Assembly (NCBI RefSeq): GCF_022829295.1
Contig: NZ_JAKSYH010000057.1
Location: 1-64,000, forward strand
DNA length: 64,000 bases
Direction of reading: 5' to 3'
Source: Methylobacterium sp. J-088
Lineage (GTDB): Bacteria > Pseudomonadota > Alphaproteobacteria > Rhizobiales > Beijerinckiaceae
Part shown: positions 49,268 to 59,191 of the stretch, one piece after another
How positions within the stretch are numbered: the first letter of the stretch is position 1
How the letters are laid out: each line of letters opens with the position of its first letter
Translations under genes and position numbers: made by a program
Notes under the pieces: model-generated
What the model saw: the letters and a program-made list of their open reading frames with translations, nothing else
Database searches by the model: none
Told to the model about the DNA's origin: nothing

Positions 49268-49456
49268 GGCGCGCGAACTGCGACGCGTCTCATTCGTTCC
49301 TAACGCCGGAGCTGCGGACCACCGGGGTACGAATTGTGACGCACGAAGGCCTGCCCCGGTGGATGCCGCGCGCCGTTTCCGTCGAAGCGGAGGCTGGATC
49401 GGCGCGCGCCGTTCTGTCGAACCGAAGCCGCGGGGCTGTGCCGGGCCGGCCCCGGC

Positions 49457-51508
49457 ATGGCTGAGTCGTCGGCCACCGGCGTGGGTCCGGTCTCGCCGAT
49501 CGATCGGGTGATCGGGTTTCTCGACGCCTGGGTGCCCAAGCCCGCGGCCTGGGCCTTCGCCCTGCGCGTCTGGATCGCCATGATGCTGGCGCTGGCGGCG
49601 GCCTTCTGGCTGCAGCTCGACAGCGCCTCCTCGGCCGCCACCTGCGTGGCGATCCTGGCCCAGCCGAAGCGCGGGCAGGCCATCTCCAAGGCCGTTTATC
49701 GCCTGCTCGGCACGCTGATCGGTGCGGTGGTGTCGATCGTCGTCGTCGCGCTGTTCGGGCAGGACCGGGTCCTGCTGTTCACCAGCGTCACGGTCTGGCT
49801 CGGCCTGTGCGTGTTCGTGGCGCAGTATCTCCAGGATACCCGCGCCTATGGGGCGATGCTGTCGGGCTACACGGTTGCGATCATTGCGCTGGGACAGATC
49901 GACGATCCTCAGGGGGCCTTCGATGCCGCCGTCTCGCGCGTCGCCGTGATCGTCCTCGGTATCGTGGCGATCACCTTCATCAACGATGCCCTCGCCTCCC
50001 CGAGCACGTGGCGGACCCTGCTGCCGCAGCTCCGCAAGGCCTGGGACGGGACGCGCGCCTACGCCCGTGAATCCCTGGCGCAAGGCGATCTCGGTGCCGC
50101 GCGCACCGCCGCGCTGATCCGGACGATCGCGCCGATGCGGGCCGATGCCAGCGCCATCGCGGGGGAACTCGACGACGGCCCCTTCCGGGCTGCCGGCGCG
50201 CGCAGCTGCATCGCCGCGCTGTACGTGATGGCGGCCTCGATCCGGACTGTGGCGGCGGCCAGCGCGAATCTGCGGAACCCGAGCCCAGCGGTCGCCGAGG
50301 CGCTGGCGATCTGCCGCCGAGTCGCCGATGCGCCCGATCCCGATAGCCTCGACCGCGACGATGAGCGCCTGCGCGATCTCGTAGATGAGGCCGTCCGGGA
50401 CGGTCAAAGACCCCTCGACGAGGTGGTAATGCTTCAGCGCGCCCTGGATTTCGTCTGCGCGGCGACCTTCGCGCAGGACGGCATCGGGGCCGTGGCGGAT
50501 GGCCACCAGCCTCTGCGCGATGCCAGCCTGCCGACCCACCGGGATTTTCCCGTCGCCCTGCGCGGCGCGCTCCGGGTCGCCTTGGGCTTCGCCGCCACCG
50601 CCGCAACCTTCGTGGCGCTCGGCCTGCCGCAGGCTTCCTTCGCGCTCGTCCAAGTGGCGGCGACCGCTTCCCTGTCCTCGGTGACGCCGGACCCGAAAAA
50701 GTTCGCCACCGGTGTCGTGATCGGGATGATTCTCGCGGCGACCTTCGCGGGCATCGCGCGCTTCGTCTTCCTCACCGGCGTCCAGGGCTTTCCGATGCTC
50801 GCCATGGTGATGGCGCCGGTGATCTTCTTCGGCTGCTTCCTGTCACTGAACCCGAAGACCTTCGGCATCGGCTTCATCGTGATCGTGTTCTTCCCGGTCC
50901 TGCTTGGACCCGCGAACCCCCAGACCTATGACGCGGAGACCTTTCTGCTGAACGCGTTCCTGGTCGTGGTCGCTGCAACCATCCTGTCGATCGTCGTCCG
51001 CCTTATCATCCCGGTGACGTCGGCGCAGAAGCGGGTCTTCGCGCTCGAATCCGCCCGCCGCGCGCTGGCGAACGCCCTCCTCGGCGAGGGCGGCGATGCC
51101 ACGACGCGGACCAGCCTGAATGCCGACCGCCTGTTCCAGTTCGCCGCCTACAGCTCGGGGAGCGGCGCCGTGCGGCAGGCGAGCCTCTCGCACGCCTTCG
51201 CCGTGGCCCGGCTGGAGGCGGCGGCCGCCCGCGGCCATGCCGAGTTGCGACGGCTCTGGTCGACGACGGCCCTGCGCGACGCGATCCTGCGCGCCCGGGC
51301 CGGGCTGGCCACCGCGGACGATCGCGCTTTGGAAGCCTCCGCTGGCGATCTGATCCGCGCGGCCTCGCGGCAGGACCGGCGCGTGCGCCTCACGACGGCG
51401 CGGGCCGCCAGCGATCTCCTCACCGCGGCGCGTACCATCGCCCGACACCGCAGGTTCCTTCGGCGCATCGGCGTCGGAGCCGTGTCGCCCCTCAAGCGGA
51501 CAGGTTGA
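49457..51508 (+). CDS. FUSC/AaeB-like efflux transporter
   Basis: This 683-residue inner-membrane protein has two blocks of hydrophobic segments (about 30-170 and 355-525) separated and followed by soluble parts, the layout of the FUSC family of aromatic acid exporters such as AaeB. Visible are AKRGQAISKAVYRLLGTLIGA near residue 80 and a matching ATGVVIGMILAATFAGIARF later. With the DUF1656 protein and the HlyD-type protein that follow, it forms a tripartite pump lacking only an outer-membrane channel here. Confidence 0.9.
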   Translation: MAESSATGVGPVSPIDRVIGFLDAWVPKPAAWAFALRVWIAMMLALAAAFWLQLDSASSAATCVAILAQPKRGQAISKAVYRLLGTLIGAVVSIVVVALFGQDRVLLFTSVTVWLGLCVFVAQYLQDTRAYGAMLSGYTVAIIALGQIDDPQGAFDAAVSRVAVIVLGIVAITFINDALASPSTWRTLLPQLRKAWDGTRAYARESLAQGDLGAARTAALIRTIAPMRADASAIAGELDDGPFRAAGARSCIAALYVMAASIRTVAAASANLRNPSPAVAEALAICRRVADAPDPDSLDRDDERLRDLVDEAVRDGQRPLDEVVMLQRALDFVCAATFAQDGIGAVADGHQPLRDASLPTHRDFPVALRGALRVALGFAATAATFVALGLPQASFALVQVAATASLSSVTPDPKKFATGVVIGMILAATFAGIARFVFLTGVQGFPMLAMVMAPVIFFGCFLSLNPKTFGIGFIVIVFFPVLLGPANPQTYDAETFLLNAFLVVVAATILSIVVRLIIPVTSAQKRVFALESARRALANALLGEGGDATTRTSLNADRLFQFAAYSSGSGAVRQASLSHAFAVARLEAAAARGHAELRRLWSTTALRDAILRARAGLATADDRALEASAGDLIRAASRQDRRVRLTTARAASDLLTAARTIARHRRFLRRIGVGAVSPLKRTG

Positions 51509-51520
51509 TCGCGCGCGAAC

Positions 51521-51715
51521 ATGATTGAAGACATTCACATCGGTGGGGTGCTGATCTCCTCATTCGTCGCCTACGCCCTGGCGGCCTTCGTCATCCTCCT
51601 GATTCTGCGCTGGGTCTTCGCCCGCATCCGCTTCAGCCGCTATGTTGCCAATGCCCCGCTCGCCGAGGCCGGCATCTACGTCTGTGTCCTCGCCCTGCTC
51701 ATCGCGTTGATCTGA
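51521..51715 (+). CDS. DUF1656 (AaeX-like) small membrane protein
   Basis: This 64-residue protein has two hydrophobic segments (SFVAYALAAFVILLILRWVF and IYVCVLALLIALI) and the family opening IEDIHIGGVLISS. DUF1656 proteins always travel with FUSC and HlyD-type genes as here. It shares a base with the next start (TGATG). Confidence 0.93.
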   Translation: MIEDIHIGGVLISSFVAYALAAFVILLILRWVFARIRFSRYVANAPLAEAGIYVCVLALLIALI

Positions 51716-52761
51716 TGCCCGAAACGACCGCCGACGAGGACGATCCCAAGCCCGCCGCCCGCGCGGGTACGACGGATCACAACGATCTTTTGCCGATTGT
51801 TCCGCGCCGGGGCCGGGCCGCCAAGGTCTTCCGCTTGGCCGCCACGGGCGTGATCCTGCTCGTCGCCTTCGTGGCGGCCGCCTATGTCTGGGAATTCTAC
51901 GTCGCTGCACCCTGGACGCGCGACGGGACGGTGCGGGTGCAGGTCGCCAACATCGCCCCGCAGGTTGCCGGGCAAATCGTGGATGTGCGCGTCCATGACA
52001 ACCAGAACGTACACAAGGGCGACGTGCTCTACGTGATCGACCCGGTCGATTTCGAGGTCAACGTGACCTCGGCCGATGCCGAGGTGAAGAACCGCGAGGC
52101 CGATCTACAGGTCAAGAACGCCCAGTCGGCCCGGCGGCAGGCCCTCACCACGGTTTCGACCTCGGTCGAGGAGAAGCAGCAATTTGCCGGTCAGGCCAAG
52201 ATCGCCGAGGCCGCCCTGGAGAGCGCGCAGGCGCAGCTCCGGCAGGCCAAGATCAACCTCGAACGCACGCAGGTGAAATCCACCGTCAACGGCCGCGTCA
52301 CCAACCTGCTGATGCGCGTGGGCGATTATGCCCGGACCGGAACGTCGAACATCAATGTGGTCGACACCGATTCCTACTGGATCGACGGCTACTTCGAAGA
52401 GACGAAGATGCCCAACATTCATGTCGGCGACCGGGCCGACGTCAAACTGATGGGCTTCGACCCGCGCCTCACCGGCACGGTGTCCAGCATCACCCTCGGC
52501 ATCTCGACGGCGAACGCCGCTTCCAGCACGCAGGGCCTGCCGGACGTGAACCCGGTCTACACCTGGGTGCGGCTGGCGCAGCGCGTGCCGGTCCGGATCC
52601 GCATCGAGCACGTTCCGCCGGAGATCCCGCTGATCGCCGGCATGACGGCGACCGTCGTGGTCAATGGCGGCCGCGCGCCGGCGCCGACGTGGTTCATGGA
52701 TCTGCGCGAGCGCGTTTCCGCCCTGACGCAGACGCCCACCGTCGAGGCCGACCGGCGCTGA
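51715..52761 (+). CDS. HlyD/AaeA-type membrane fusion protein
   Basis: This 348-residue periplasmic adaptor has one membrane segment near residues 42-62, then a biotinyl-lipoyl half, TVRVQVANIAPQVAGQIVDV and HKGDVLYVIDPVDFEV, a coiled coil of about 70 residues (VKNREADLQVKNAQSARRQA), the other half STVNGRVTNLLMRVGDYA, and beta-barrel sequence. It bridges the inner-membrane pump to the outer membrane. Confidence 0.93.
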   Translation: MPETTADEDDPKPAARAGTTDHNDLLPIVPRRGRAAKVFRLAATGVILLVAFVAAAYVWEFYVAAPWTRDGTVRVQVANIAPQVAGQIVDVRVHDNQNVHKGDVLYVIDPVDFEVNVTSADAEVKNREADLQVKNAQSARRQALTTVSTSVEEKQQFAGQAKIAEAALESAQAQLRQAKINLERTQVKSTVNGRVTNLLMRVGDYARTGTSNINVVDTDSYWIDGYFEETKMPNIHVGDRADVKLMGFDPRLTGTVSSITLGISTANAASSTQGLPDVNPVYTWVRLAQRVPVRIRIEHVPPEIPLIAGMTATVVVNGGRAPAPTWFMDLRERVSALTQTPTVEADRR

Positions 52762-53841
52762 CGATACGTCGGATGTGACTTGATTTCAGTTCGCTGTGTC
52801 GTCTCAGCGGAAGTAAGAATGCGGGGCGTGTCCCTGACCGTTTGAGTGGAGTCGCTGACTGGCAAGCCGCCGGAAGGCCTATAGCGTCGACCCACACGCG
52901 ATACGAACGCATCCTCCGATCGGGGCACCGGCTTGCCGGTCAGTCCAATTTAAAAGTCGCCGATTAGTTGGGGCACCATTGAAGTTTCTGCGCTGCCGTA
53001 AGATCGATCTAAGTGGTTGCGCCGCTTCGCGATGCATTGCGGCATGGCGCTGGCGGTCGGGAAAAAGCATTCCATCGGCATATTTGCAGTTGACCGACTG
53101 CAATGACGGGCGCAGTCTCACTGTGTGCTTCGCGATTGCAGGCACGGATCGGCCGGAAACCTTGAGGAGATCGGGTTTCGAAACGGTTGCGATTGGCTGA
53201 AACTGGAGGAGACAGGGATGACTCCACCGCAGCGGAACGCCGCATAGACGGTTTCGGGACAGGTTCGGCCCGGGCCTAGCGGCACCAGACGAACAGCCGG
53301 ACGGAAGCGGCTCCAGGGGCGCAGAAGCGGCCGATACGGCACGCCTTCGAATGCGCGAAAAGCCCCAACTCGAGCCGTACCGCCGCGGTTTCTCTAGAGG
53401 ATCGGAACACCCTCACCTGCCCGGCAGCGCCGCGGCGGGAATTTGTCGTGGCGGAGGACGAGACGGGCTCCCGCCCGGACCATGGCCTGCCGCTCGATTT
53501 ACGGAGGCCGACGCGCTCCATCGGCGCGACCTGCCCCCTCTCCCGTGCGGGAGAGGGCTGGGGTGAGGGTCGAGAACTCTCAGGATAGGGCGCGTCATCG
53601 ATGCGCCGACAGGATGTCCCTCTTTCGGGCAGTTCTCATCCCTCACCCTGTCCCTCTCCCGTGCGGGAGAGGGGACCCGCGCCGCGTTCATCAAAGGCGG
53701 TCTTACGCGCGTGCGGCGTTGCCGGCGGTTACGCCGGCCGATCCGCGTGCTCCACGATCCCACCTGCCCCCTTCTCTTGAGCCGCGCGTGCAGTAGCCGG
53801 GGATGAGGTCATGGGTGAGATGGTCGCTCGCTGCGAACCGT
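52762..53841. other. Gene-free gap between efflux operon and gatB
   Basis: In 1,080 bases I find no convincing gene. Short frames give translations without family features. The first 400 bases are lower in GC than the rest of the window, which could mark decayed or acquired DNA. A dispersed repeat (family 1, copy B) lies at 53530-53682. Confidence 0.5.
53530..53682. repeat. Dispersed intergenic repeat, family 1, copy B
   Basis: This copy has CCCTCTCCCGTGCGGGAGAGGG at 53536-53557 followed by CTGGGGTGAGGG, and the same palindrome again at 53652-53673 followed by GACCCGCGC. The inner parts share (C/T)TCAGGAT and a GCGCGTCATC-like segment with copy A at 3540-3695, in the same order and spacing. 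Confidence 0.78.
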
Positions 53842-55314
53842 TCACGCGATCCCGAGCTTGGCCTTCAGGAGCGCGTTCACCGCGGCCGGATTGGCCTTGC
53901 CGCCCGTGGCCTTCATGGTCTGGCCGACGAACCAGCCGAGCAGCGTCGGCTTCTCCTTGGCCTGGGCGACCTTGTCGGGATTGGCCGCGATGATCTGGTC
54001 GATCGCCGCCTCGATGGCGCCGGTGTCGGTCACCTGCTTCATCCCGCGGCTCTCAACCAAAGCGCGCGGGTCGCCGCCCTCGGTCCAGACGATCTCGAAC
54101 AGATCCTTGGCGATCTTGCCCGAGATCACGTCCTCGCCGATCAGGTCGACGATCGCACCGAGCTGGGCGGCCGAGACCGGGCTCGCCTCGATCGACAGGC
54201 CCTCCTTGTTGAGGCGGCCGAACAGCTCGTTGATCACCCAGTTGGCCGCGGCCTTGCCGTCCCGGCCTTTGGCGACCGCCTCGTAATAATCGGCCGAGGC
54301 CCGCTCGGCGACCAGCACGCCGGCATCGTAGGGCGAGAGGCCGTAATCCGCGACGAACCGCGCCTTCTTCGCGTCCGGCAGCTCGGGCAACCCCTCCGCC
54401 AGGCCGTCGACGAAGGCTTGGTCGAATTCGAGCGGCAGCAGGTCCGGATCGGGGAAGTAGCGGTAATCGTGCGCCTCCTCCTTGGAGCGCATGGAGCGCG
54501 TCTCGCCCTTGCCGGGATCGAACAGGCGGGTCTCCTGATCGATCGTGCCGCCATCCTCCAGGATCGCGATCTGGCGGCGCGCCTCGGTCTCGATCGCCTG
54601 CCCGATGAAGCGGATCGAGTTGACGTTCTTGATCTCGCAGCGGGTGCCCAAAGGCGCACCGGGAAGGCGCACCGAGACGTTCACGTCGGCGCGGAGCGAG
54701 CCCTTCTCCATGTCGCCGTCGCAGGTGCCGAGATAGCGCAGGATCGTGCGCAGCTTGGTGACGTAGGCCTTCGCCTCTTCGGACGAGCGCAGGTCCGGCC
54801 GGGAGACGATCTCCATCAGCGCCACGCCCGAGCGGTTGAGATCGACGAAGCTGCGGGTCGGGTCCTGATCGTGCAGCGACTTGCCGGCATCCTGCTCCAG
54901 GTGCAGGCGCTCGATGCCGACGGTGATCGAGGAGCCGTCGGCCATGTCGACCAGCACTTCGCCCTCGCCGACGATCGGGTCCTTGTACTGCGAGATCTGG
55001 TAGCCCTGCGGCAGATCCGGGTAGAAGTAGTTCTTCCGGTCGAACACCGAGCGCAGATTGATCTGGGCCTTGAGGCCGAGACCGGTGCGCACCGCCTGGG
55101 CGATGCATTCGGCGTTGATCACCGGCAGCATGCCGGGCATCGCGGCATCGACCAGCGAGACGTGGTCGTTCGGTTCGGCCCCGAACTCGGTGGAGGCGCC
55201 GGAGAACAGCTTCGCCCGGCTGGAGACCTGGGCATGAACCTCCATGCCGACGATCACCTCCCAATCGTGGAGGCCGCCCTTGATCAGCTTCTTGGGGTCG
55301 ACGGGTGCGTTCAT
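53842..55314 (-). CDS. gatB: Asp/Glu-tRNA amidotransferase subunit B
   Basis: GatB is the tRNA-binding kinase subunit of the amidotransferase that turns Glu-tRNA-Gln and Asp-tRNA-Asn into Gln- and Asn-tRNA. The 490-residue protein (ATG 55314) has [20 protein letters not shown], a [11 protein letters not shown] segment, [20 protein letters not shown] and a C-terminal YqeY-like tail ([19 protein letters not shown]). It is separated from the gatC-gatA-membrane protein genes by a repeat. Confidence 0.97.
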   Translation of the reverse strand: MNAPVDPKKLIKGGLHDWEVIVGMEVHAQVSSRAKLFSGASTEFGAEPNDHVSLVDAAMPGMLPVINAECIAQAVRTGLGLKAQINLRSVFDRKNYFYPDLPQGYQISQYKDPIVGEGEVLVDMADGSSITVGIERLHLEQDAGKSLHDQDPTRSFVDLNRSGVALMEIVSRPDLRSSEEAKAYVTKLRTILRYLGTCDGDMEKGSLRADVNVSVRLPGAPLGTRCEIKNVNSIRFIGQAIETEARRQIAILEDGGTIDQETRLFDPGKGETRSMRSKEEAHDYRYFPDPDLLPLEFDQAFVDGLAEGLPELPDAKKARFVADYGLSPYDAGVLVAERASADYYEAVAKGRDGKAAANWVINELFGRLNKEGLSIEASPVSAAQLGAIVDLIGEDVISGKIAKDLFEIVWTEGGDPRALVESRGMKQVTDTGAIEAAIDQIIAANPDKVAQAKEKPTLLGWFVGQTMKATGGKANPAAVNALLKAKLGIA

Positions 55315-55358
55315 GGTCGTCCGGGCCGAGAGAGGTGCGTGGTGGGGGCCTCCCACCC

Positions 55359-55480
55359 GCGACCTCATCCCGAGGTGGTGCGCAGCAGCCTCGAAGGAGG
55401 GCTCCACGGATCGCGCGGCTGGCTGAAGGGCTCCTTCGAGGCCTCCGCTGCGCTCCGGCACCTCAGGATGAGGTCGCGAA
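55359..55480. repeat. Dispersed intergenic repeat, family 2, copy B
   Basis: The element is bounded by inverted ends, GCGACCTCATCC and GGATGAGGTCGC, and contains CTCGAAGGAGG, GGATCGCGCGG and CTCCTTCGAGGCC. Its inner 80 bases align with 16831-16910 in the pqq operon. It lies between gatB and the small membrane protein gene. Confidence 0.8.
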
Positions 55481-55526
55481 CGGGGTCAATGTCGTGCGGT
55501 TACTTACGGGCGGCGGCGCGAAAAGA

Positions 55527-55826
55527 TCAAGCGCGGCGTCCGAACGCCCGGCGTGCGCCGTAGCCCACCACTGCCCAGAGCAAAGCCGCTACGGCCCGGA
55601 CCGGGAAGAAGGTCGGCCCGTCATGGGTGACGGGCGCCGGCCATGGGATCCCGGCCGCGCTCACCGCGTAGGAGAACAGCACCGAGAATCCGAGCGCCGC
55701 GATCGCCGCGATGAACACCTTGCCGAACTGGCTGGCGGTCCAGCCGAGATAGACCGCCACCACGATCAGCGCCGGATCGAACCCGGCCCAGATCCAGACC
55801 GTCCAGGGGTAATACGGGACGGTCAT
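55527..55826 (-). CDS. Small membrane protein between gatA and gatB
   Basis: This 99-residue protein has three hydrophobic stretches ([46 protein letters not shown]) and a basic end (ARRAFGRRA). ATG 55826 overlaps the gatA stop (ATGA), so it is probably translated with GatA. I know of no link with amidotransferase; the family is not one I can name. Confidence 0.8.
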   Translation of the reverse strand: MTVPYYPWTVWIWAGFDPALIVVAVYLGWTASQFGKVFIAAIAALGFSVLFSYAVSAAGIPWPAPVTHDGPTFFPVRAVAALLWAVVGYGARRAFGRRA

Positions 55827-57301
55827 ACCCACCACGGCTCAGGCAATTGGGTCCGCCCGGCCGAATCCTCGATGACCTGAGCCACCGCGAACAGCGTCTC
55901 TTCATCGAAGGGCCGCCCGATGAGCTGGAGACCCAGCGGCAGCCCCTGTCCGTCGAGACCCGCCGGCACGGCGATGCCCGGAAGCCCGGCCATGTTTACC
56001 GTCACGGTGAACACGTCGTTGAGGTACATCTCCACCGGGTCCGCCGAGGCCTTCTCGCCGATGCCGAAGGCGGCGGACGGTGTCGCGGGGGTGAGGATCG
56101 CATCGACGCCGTCGGCGTAAGCCTGCTCGAAGTCGCGCTTGATCAGCGTGCGGATCTTCTGCGCGCGGACGTAATAGGCGTCGTAGTAGCCGGCCGAGAG
56201 CACGTAGGTGCCGATCATGATCCGGCGCTTCACCTCGCGGCCGAAGCCGGCGGCGCGGGTGTTCTCGTACATCCCGGCGATGTCCTTGCCGGGGACCCGC
56301 AGGCCGTAGCGGACGCCGTCGTAGCGGGCGAGGTTCGAGGAAGCCTCGGCCGGCGCGACGATGTAATAGGCCGGTAGCGCGTAGGAGGTGTGCGGCAGCG
56401 AGATCTCTTTGATCGTTGCGCCGGCGGCCTTCAGCCACGCCGCGCCCTCGTCCCAGAGCTTCTGGATCTCGGCCGGCATGCCGTCGACCCGGTACTCCTT
56501 GGGGATGCCGATGGTCAGGCCCTTCACGCCGCGGGTGACCGCCGCCTCGAAGTCGGGCACCGCGATGTCGGCACAGGTCGTGTCCCGGGCATCCGCGCCG
56601 GACATCGAGCCGAGCAGGATCGCGCAGTCGCGCACCGTTCGGGCGATCGGGCCGGCCTGATCCAGCGACGAGGCGAACGCCACCGTGCCCCAGCGCGAGC
56701 AACGGCCGTAAGTCGGCTTGATCCCGACCGTGCCGGTGAAGGCCGCGGGCTGGCGGATCGAACCGCCTGTGTCGGTGGCGGTGGCGCCGAGGCAGAGTCG
56801 CGCCGCGACCGCGGCGGCCGAGCCGCCCGAGGAGCCGCCGGGCACGATCTGCGCGTCCGAGCCCGTGCGCCGCCAGGGCGAGACGACGTTGCCGTAGGCG
56901 CTGGTCTCGTTCGACGAGCCCATGGCGAATTCGTCGAGGTTCAGCTTGCCGAGCATCACGGCGCCGTCGCGCCAGAGATTGGCCGAGACCGCCGATTCGT
57001 AATGCGGATCGAAGGTCTGCAGGATCTTGGAGCCCGCCGTCGTGGTCACGCCGTCGGTGCAGAACAGGTCCTTGATGCCGAGCGGGATGCCCTCCAGCGG
57101 CCGGCCCTCGCCCGCGGCGAGCTTCTGGTCCGACGCATCGGCCATCGCCAGGGCGCGGTCCGGCGTCTCGAGGAGATAGGCGTTCAGCGCGCGGGCCTTG
57201 CCCATGGCGTCGAGATGCGCCTGCGTCAGCTCGCGGGCCGAGAGCCGCTTCGCCTTGAGGGCGTCGCGCGCCTCGGCCAGGGTGAGTTCGTTCGGATTCA
57301 C
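55823..57301 (-). CDS. gatA: Asp/Glu-tRNA amidotransferase subunit A
   Basis: GatA is the amidase subunit that frees ammonia from glutamine for GatB. The 492-residue protein has the Ser-cisSer-Lys triad regions: [15 protein letters not shown] (Lys), [18 protein letters not shown] and [16 protein letters not shown] (the Ser pair). It follows gatC by 72 bases and is coupled to the small membrane protein gene. Confidence 0.97.
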   Translation of the reverse strand: MNPNELTLAEARDALKAKRLSARELTQAHLDAMGKARALNAYLLETPDRALAMADASDQKLAAGEGRPLEGIPLGIKDLFCTDGVTTTAGSKILQTFDPHYESAVSANLWRDGAVMLGKLNLDEFAMGSSNETSAYGNVVSPWRRTGSDAQIVPGGSSGGSAAAVAARLCLGATATDTGGSIRQPAAFTGTVGIKPTYGRCSRWGTVAFASSLDQAGPIARTVRDCAILLGSMSGADARDTTCADIAVPDFEAAVTRGVKGLTIGIPKEYRVDGMPAEIQKLWDEGAAWLKAAGATIKEISLPHTSYALPAYYIVAPAEASSNLARYDGVRYGLRVPGKDIAGMYENTRAAGFGREVKRRIMIGTYVLSAGYYDAYYVRAQKIRTLIKRDFEQAYADGVDAILTPATPSAAFGIGEKASADPVEMYLNDVFTVTVNMAGLPGIAVPAGLDGQGLPLGLQLIGRPFDEETLFAVAQVIEDSAGRTQLPEPWWV

Positions 57302-57373
57302 GCTGTTCCCGTCCCCGCGCGCCGCGGCGCGCCCATCAGAAATCCGGTCCGCTCGGTTGGCGCCGAGACCAGC

Positions 57374-57661
57374 CTACTCGACCACCTTCGGGACCAGGAA
57401 GTAATTGTCCTCGGTCTCGGGCGCGTTGGCGACCACGTCGGCGGCGCGGCCACCCTCGGTGACCACGTCCTCGCGCTTCTTCATCGCCATCGGCGTCACG
57501 GAGGTCATGGGCTCGACGCCGGACACGTCGACGGTCCCGAGTTGCTCCACGAAAGCGAGGATCGCGTTCAGCTCACCCTGCAGCGGCCCGACCTCTTCGT
57601 CGGTGACCGCGATGCGCGCCAGATGCGCGATCCGCCGAACCGTCCTCTCGTCGACCGACAT
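57374..57661 (-). CDS. gatC: Asp/Glu-tRNA amidotransferase subunit C
   Basis: GatC is the small belt subunit that holds GatA and GatB together. From ATG 57661 it has 95 residues, [19 protein letters not shown] at the start, [16 protein letters not shown] in the middle and [10 protein letters not shown] at the end, the family pattern. It begins the gatC-gatA gene set. Confidence 0.95.
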   Translation of the reverse strand: MSVDERTVRRIAHLARIAVTDEEVGPLQGELNAILAFVEQLGTVDVSGVEPMTSVTPMAMKKREDVVTEGGRAADVVANAPETEDNYFLVPKVVE

Positions 57662-57799
57662 GCCGTCCCGTTCGTCCCTGTCCGGGAGCAGCCTCCCGCG
57701 ATCGGCCGGGCTATAGCATCGGCGTTCGACGCGCCGCAACGCGCGGTGTGGAAAGTCGGGCGTCTGACCGCCTTCAGGATCGGGTCGGCATGCCTGGGG

Positions 57800-58009
57800 T
57801 CAGGTCACCACGTGGTGCGGCGTAACCGACATCTCGATGGTGATTCCGGTCTGCCGAACCGGCTGGACCATGGCTTGGGCAAAGCCCAAGACCAGGATCT
57901 CGAAGGCCAGCAGCAGCATCAGGCGATGCCGCCGCGGCATCGCCAGCGGCGAGCCGAGAGGCTCAAAACGGGTGGGCTGGCCAAGTGTCGACACGGCAGG
58001 AACACGCAT
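57800..58009 (-). CDS. Possible small membrane protein
   Basis: This 69-residue frame has one clear membrane segment, LMLLLAFEILVLGFAQAMV, preceded by basic residues (PRRHR) as expected for an inner-membrane orientation, and a polar C-terminus. No ribosome-binding site is obvious. It may be real but could be chance. Confidence 0.4.
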   Translation of the reverse strand: MRVPAVSTLGQPTRFEPLGSPLAMPRRHRLMLLLAFEILVLGFAQAMVQPVRQTGITIEMSVTPHHVVT

Positions 58010-58112
58010 GATGGTTTAACGAAGTGTTTACCTACCTAATCGTGAACCGCTCCGTGTGCATCCGGGGCGATCTACGGAGAGCGGCAAGCCTGTGGATGAG
58101 AGACCGGGATCG

Positions 58113-58682
58113 ATGTGGGAGCGGATCTTCACCAGCCTGTCCCCGGGCTTCACGCCGGGTGAGACGGAGCTCGACCGTGCCGCGGCGGAACTCGGCTTCG
58201 CCTTACCGGCCTCCTACCGCAGCTTCTGCCGGACGTGCGGCGTCGGCCTCGGAGGTGACCAGTTCAGGATCGCGGTTCCGGGCCCCTACGAAGCCGTTGA
58301 TCTGATCACGCAGGCCGGCATCATCGCCCACAGCGTCGGGGCCACCATCGGGATGCTGGAGGACGGGGCCGAATCGCACCGGTTCGACGTCGAGGGCGGC
58401 GATCCGGCCATCGTCGAACGGGCCTGTTTCTTCGGCCGGGGCGAGGATGGCGGGCTTCTGTTTTGGGACGTGTCCGGAAGCGGCCCGGAATACGATATCT
58501 GGCTGCTCGCCCCCGATCTCGAGACGATCCGGTTCGGCGGGGAGAGCCTGGACGACTTCTTCACGCAAGTCACCGCGCCCTCAGCCGCCCTGGTGCTCGG
58601 GCCGGGCTTCGAGCCGCTGCCCGCGCGATTCGAGGGCGTTGCTGAGGCCACGCTGGCACGCAGCACACAGGCGGACCCATGA
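58113..58682 (+). CDS. SMI1/KNR4 (SUKH) family protein
   Basis: This 189-residue protein (ATG 58113) has the SUKH start [20 protein letters not shown], then [19 protein letters not shown], and later [20 protein letters not shown], the usual beta core, plus SLDDFFTQV. Many SUKH proteins are immunity factors against secreted nucleases, others are housekeeping. No toxin lies near this one. It overlaps ruvX by ATGA. Confidence 0.85.
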   Translation: MWERIFTSLSPGFTPGETELDRAAAELGFALPASYRSFCRTCGVGLGGDQFRIAVPGPYEAVDLITQAGIIAHSVGATIGMLEDGAESHRFDVEGGDPAIVERACFFGRGEDGGLLFWDVSGSGPEYDIWLLAPDLETIRFGGESLDDFFTQVTAPSAALVLGPGFEPLPARFEGVAEATLARSTQADP

Positions 58683-59191
58683 ATCACGACGCGATCCGCG
58701 CCTTCGCGAGCGCTTCACGCGGCGGGGCGCGGCTGATCGGCATCGATCTCGGCACCAAGACGATTGGTCTCGCGCTGTCCGATCTCGGCCGCCAGATCGC
58801 GACGCCGCTGGAGACGATCCGCCGGGTGAAGTTCACGCCGGACGCGCAGCGCCTCGCGGCCCTGTGCCGCCAGCACGCGGTCGGCGGCCTCGTGGTCGGC
58901 CTGCCGCTCAACATGGACGGCAGCGAAGGCCCGCGGGTGCAATCGACCCGAGCGTTCGTGCGCAACCTCGCGCCGATCCTGCCCCTGCCCCACGTGTTTT
59001 TCGACGAGCGCCTGTCGACCGCGGTGGTGACCCGGGCGCTGATCGAGGCGGACGCCTCCCGGGCCCGGCGCGGCGAACTCGTGGACAAGCTTGCCGCTGC
59101 CTACATCCTCCAGGGCTGCCTCGATGTGATGCGCCACCTCGCCGACGTCGACGCCGACGCGGAGGCCGACGCGGACCCGTTCAGCGGCTGA
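58679..59191 (+). CDS. ruvX: RuvX/YqgF Holliday junction resolvase-like protein
   Basis: YqgF is an RNase H-fold nuclease needed for 16S rRNA 5' processing and proposed in recombination. The 170-residue protein has [37 protein letters not shown], and [11 protein letters not shown]. It is coupled to the SUKH gene, and its end overlaps convergent dprA by 11 bases. Confidence 0.95.
   Translation: MNHDAIRAFASASRGGARLIGIDLGTKTIGLALSDLGRQIATPLETIRRVKFTPDAQRLAALCRQHAVGGLVVGLPLNMDGSEGPRVQSTRAFVRNLAPILPLPHVFFDERLSTAVVTRALIEADASRARRGELVDKLAAAYILQGCLDVMRHLADVDADAEADADPFSG

Noticed and set aside
47858..50653. Open frame of 931 codons on the minus strand
   Set aside because: It runs antisense to the GST frame shift, the small secreted gene and the FUSC transporter, with no domain. 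High GC removes stop codons from shadow frames.
52879..53521. Short frames between the efflux operon and gatB
   Set aside because: Translations lack any motif, overlap each other on both strands and have no ribosome-binding site.
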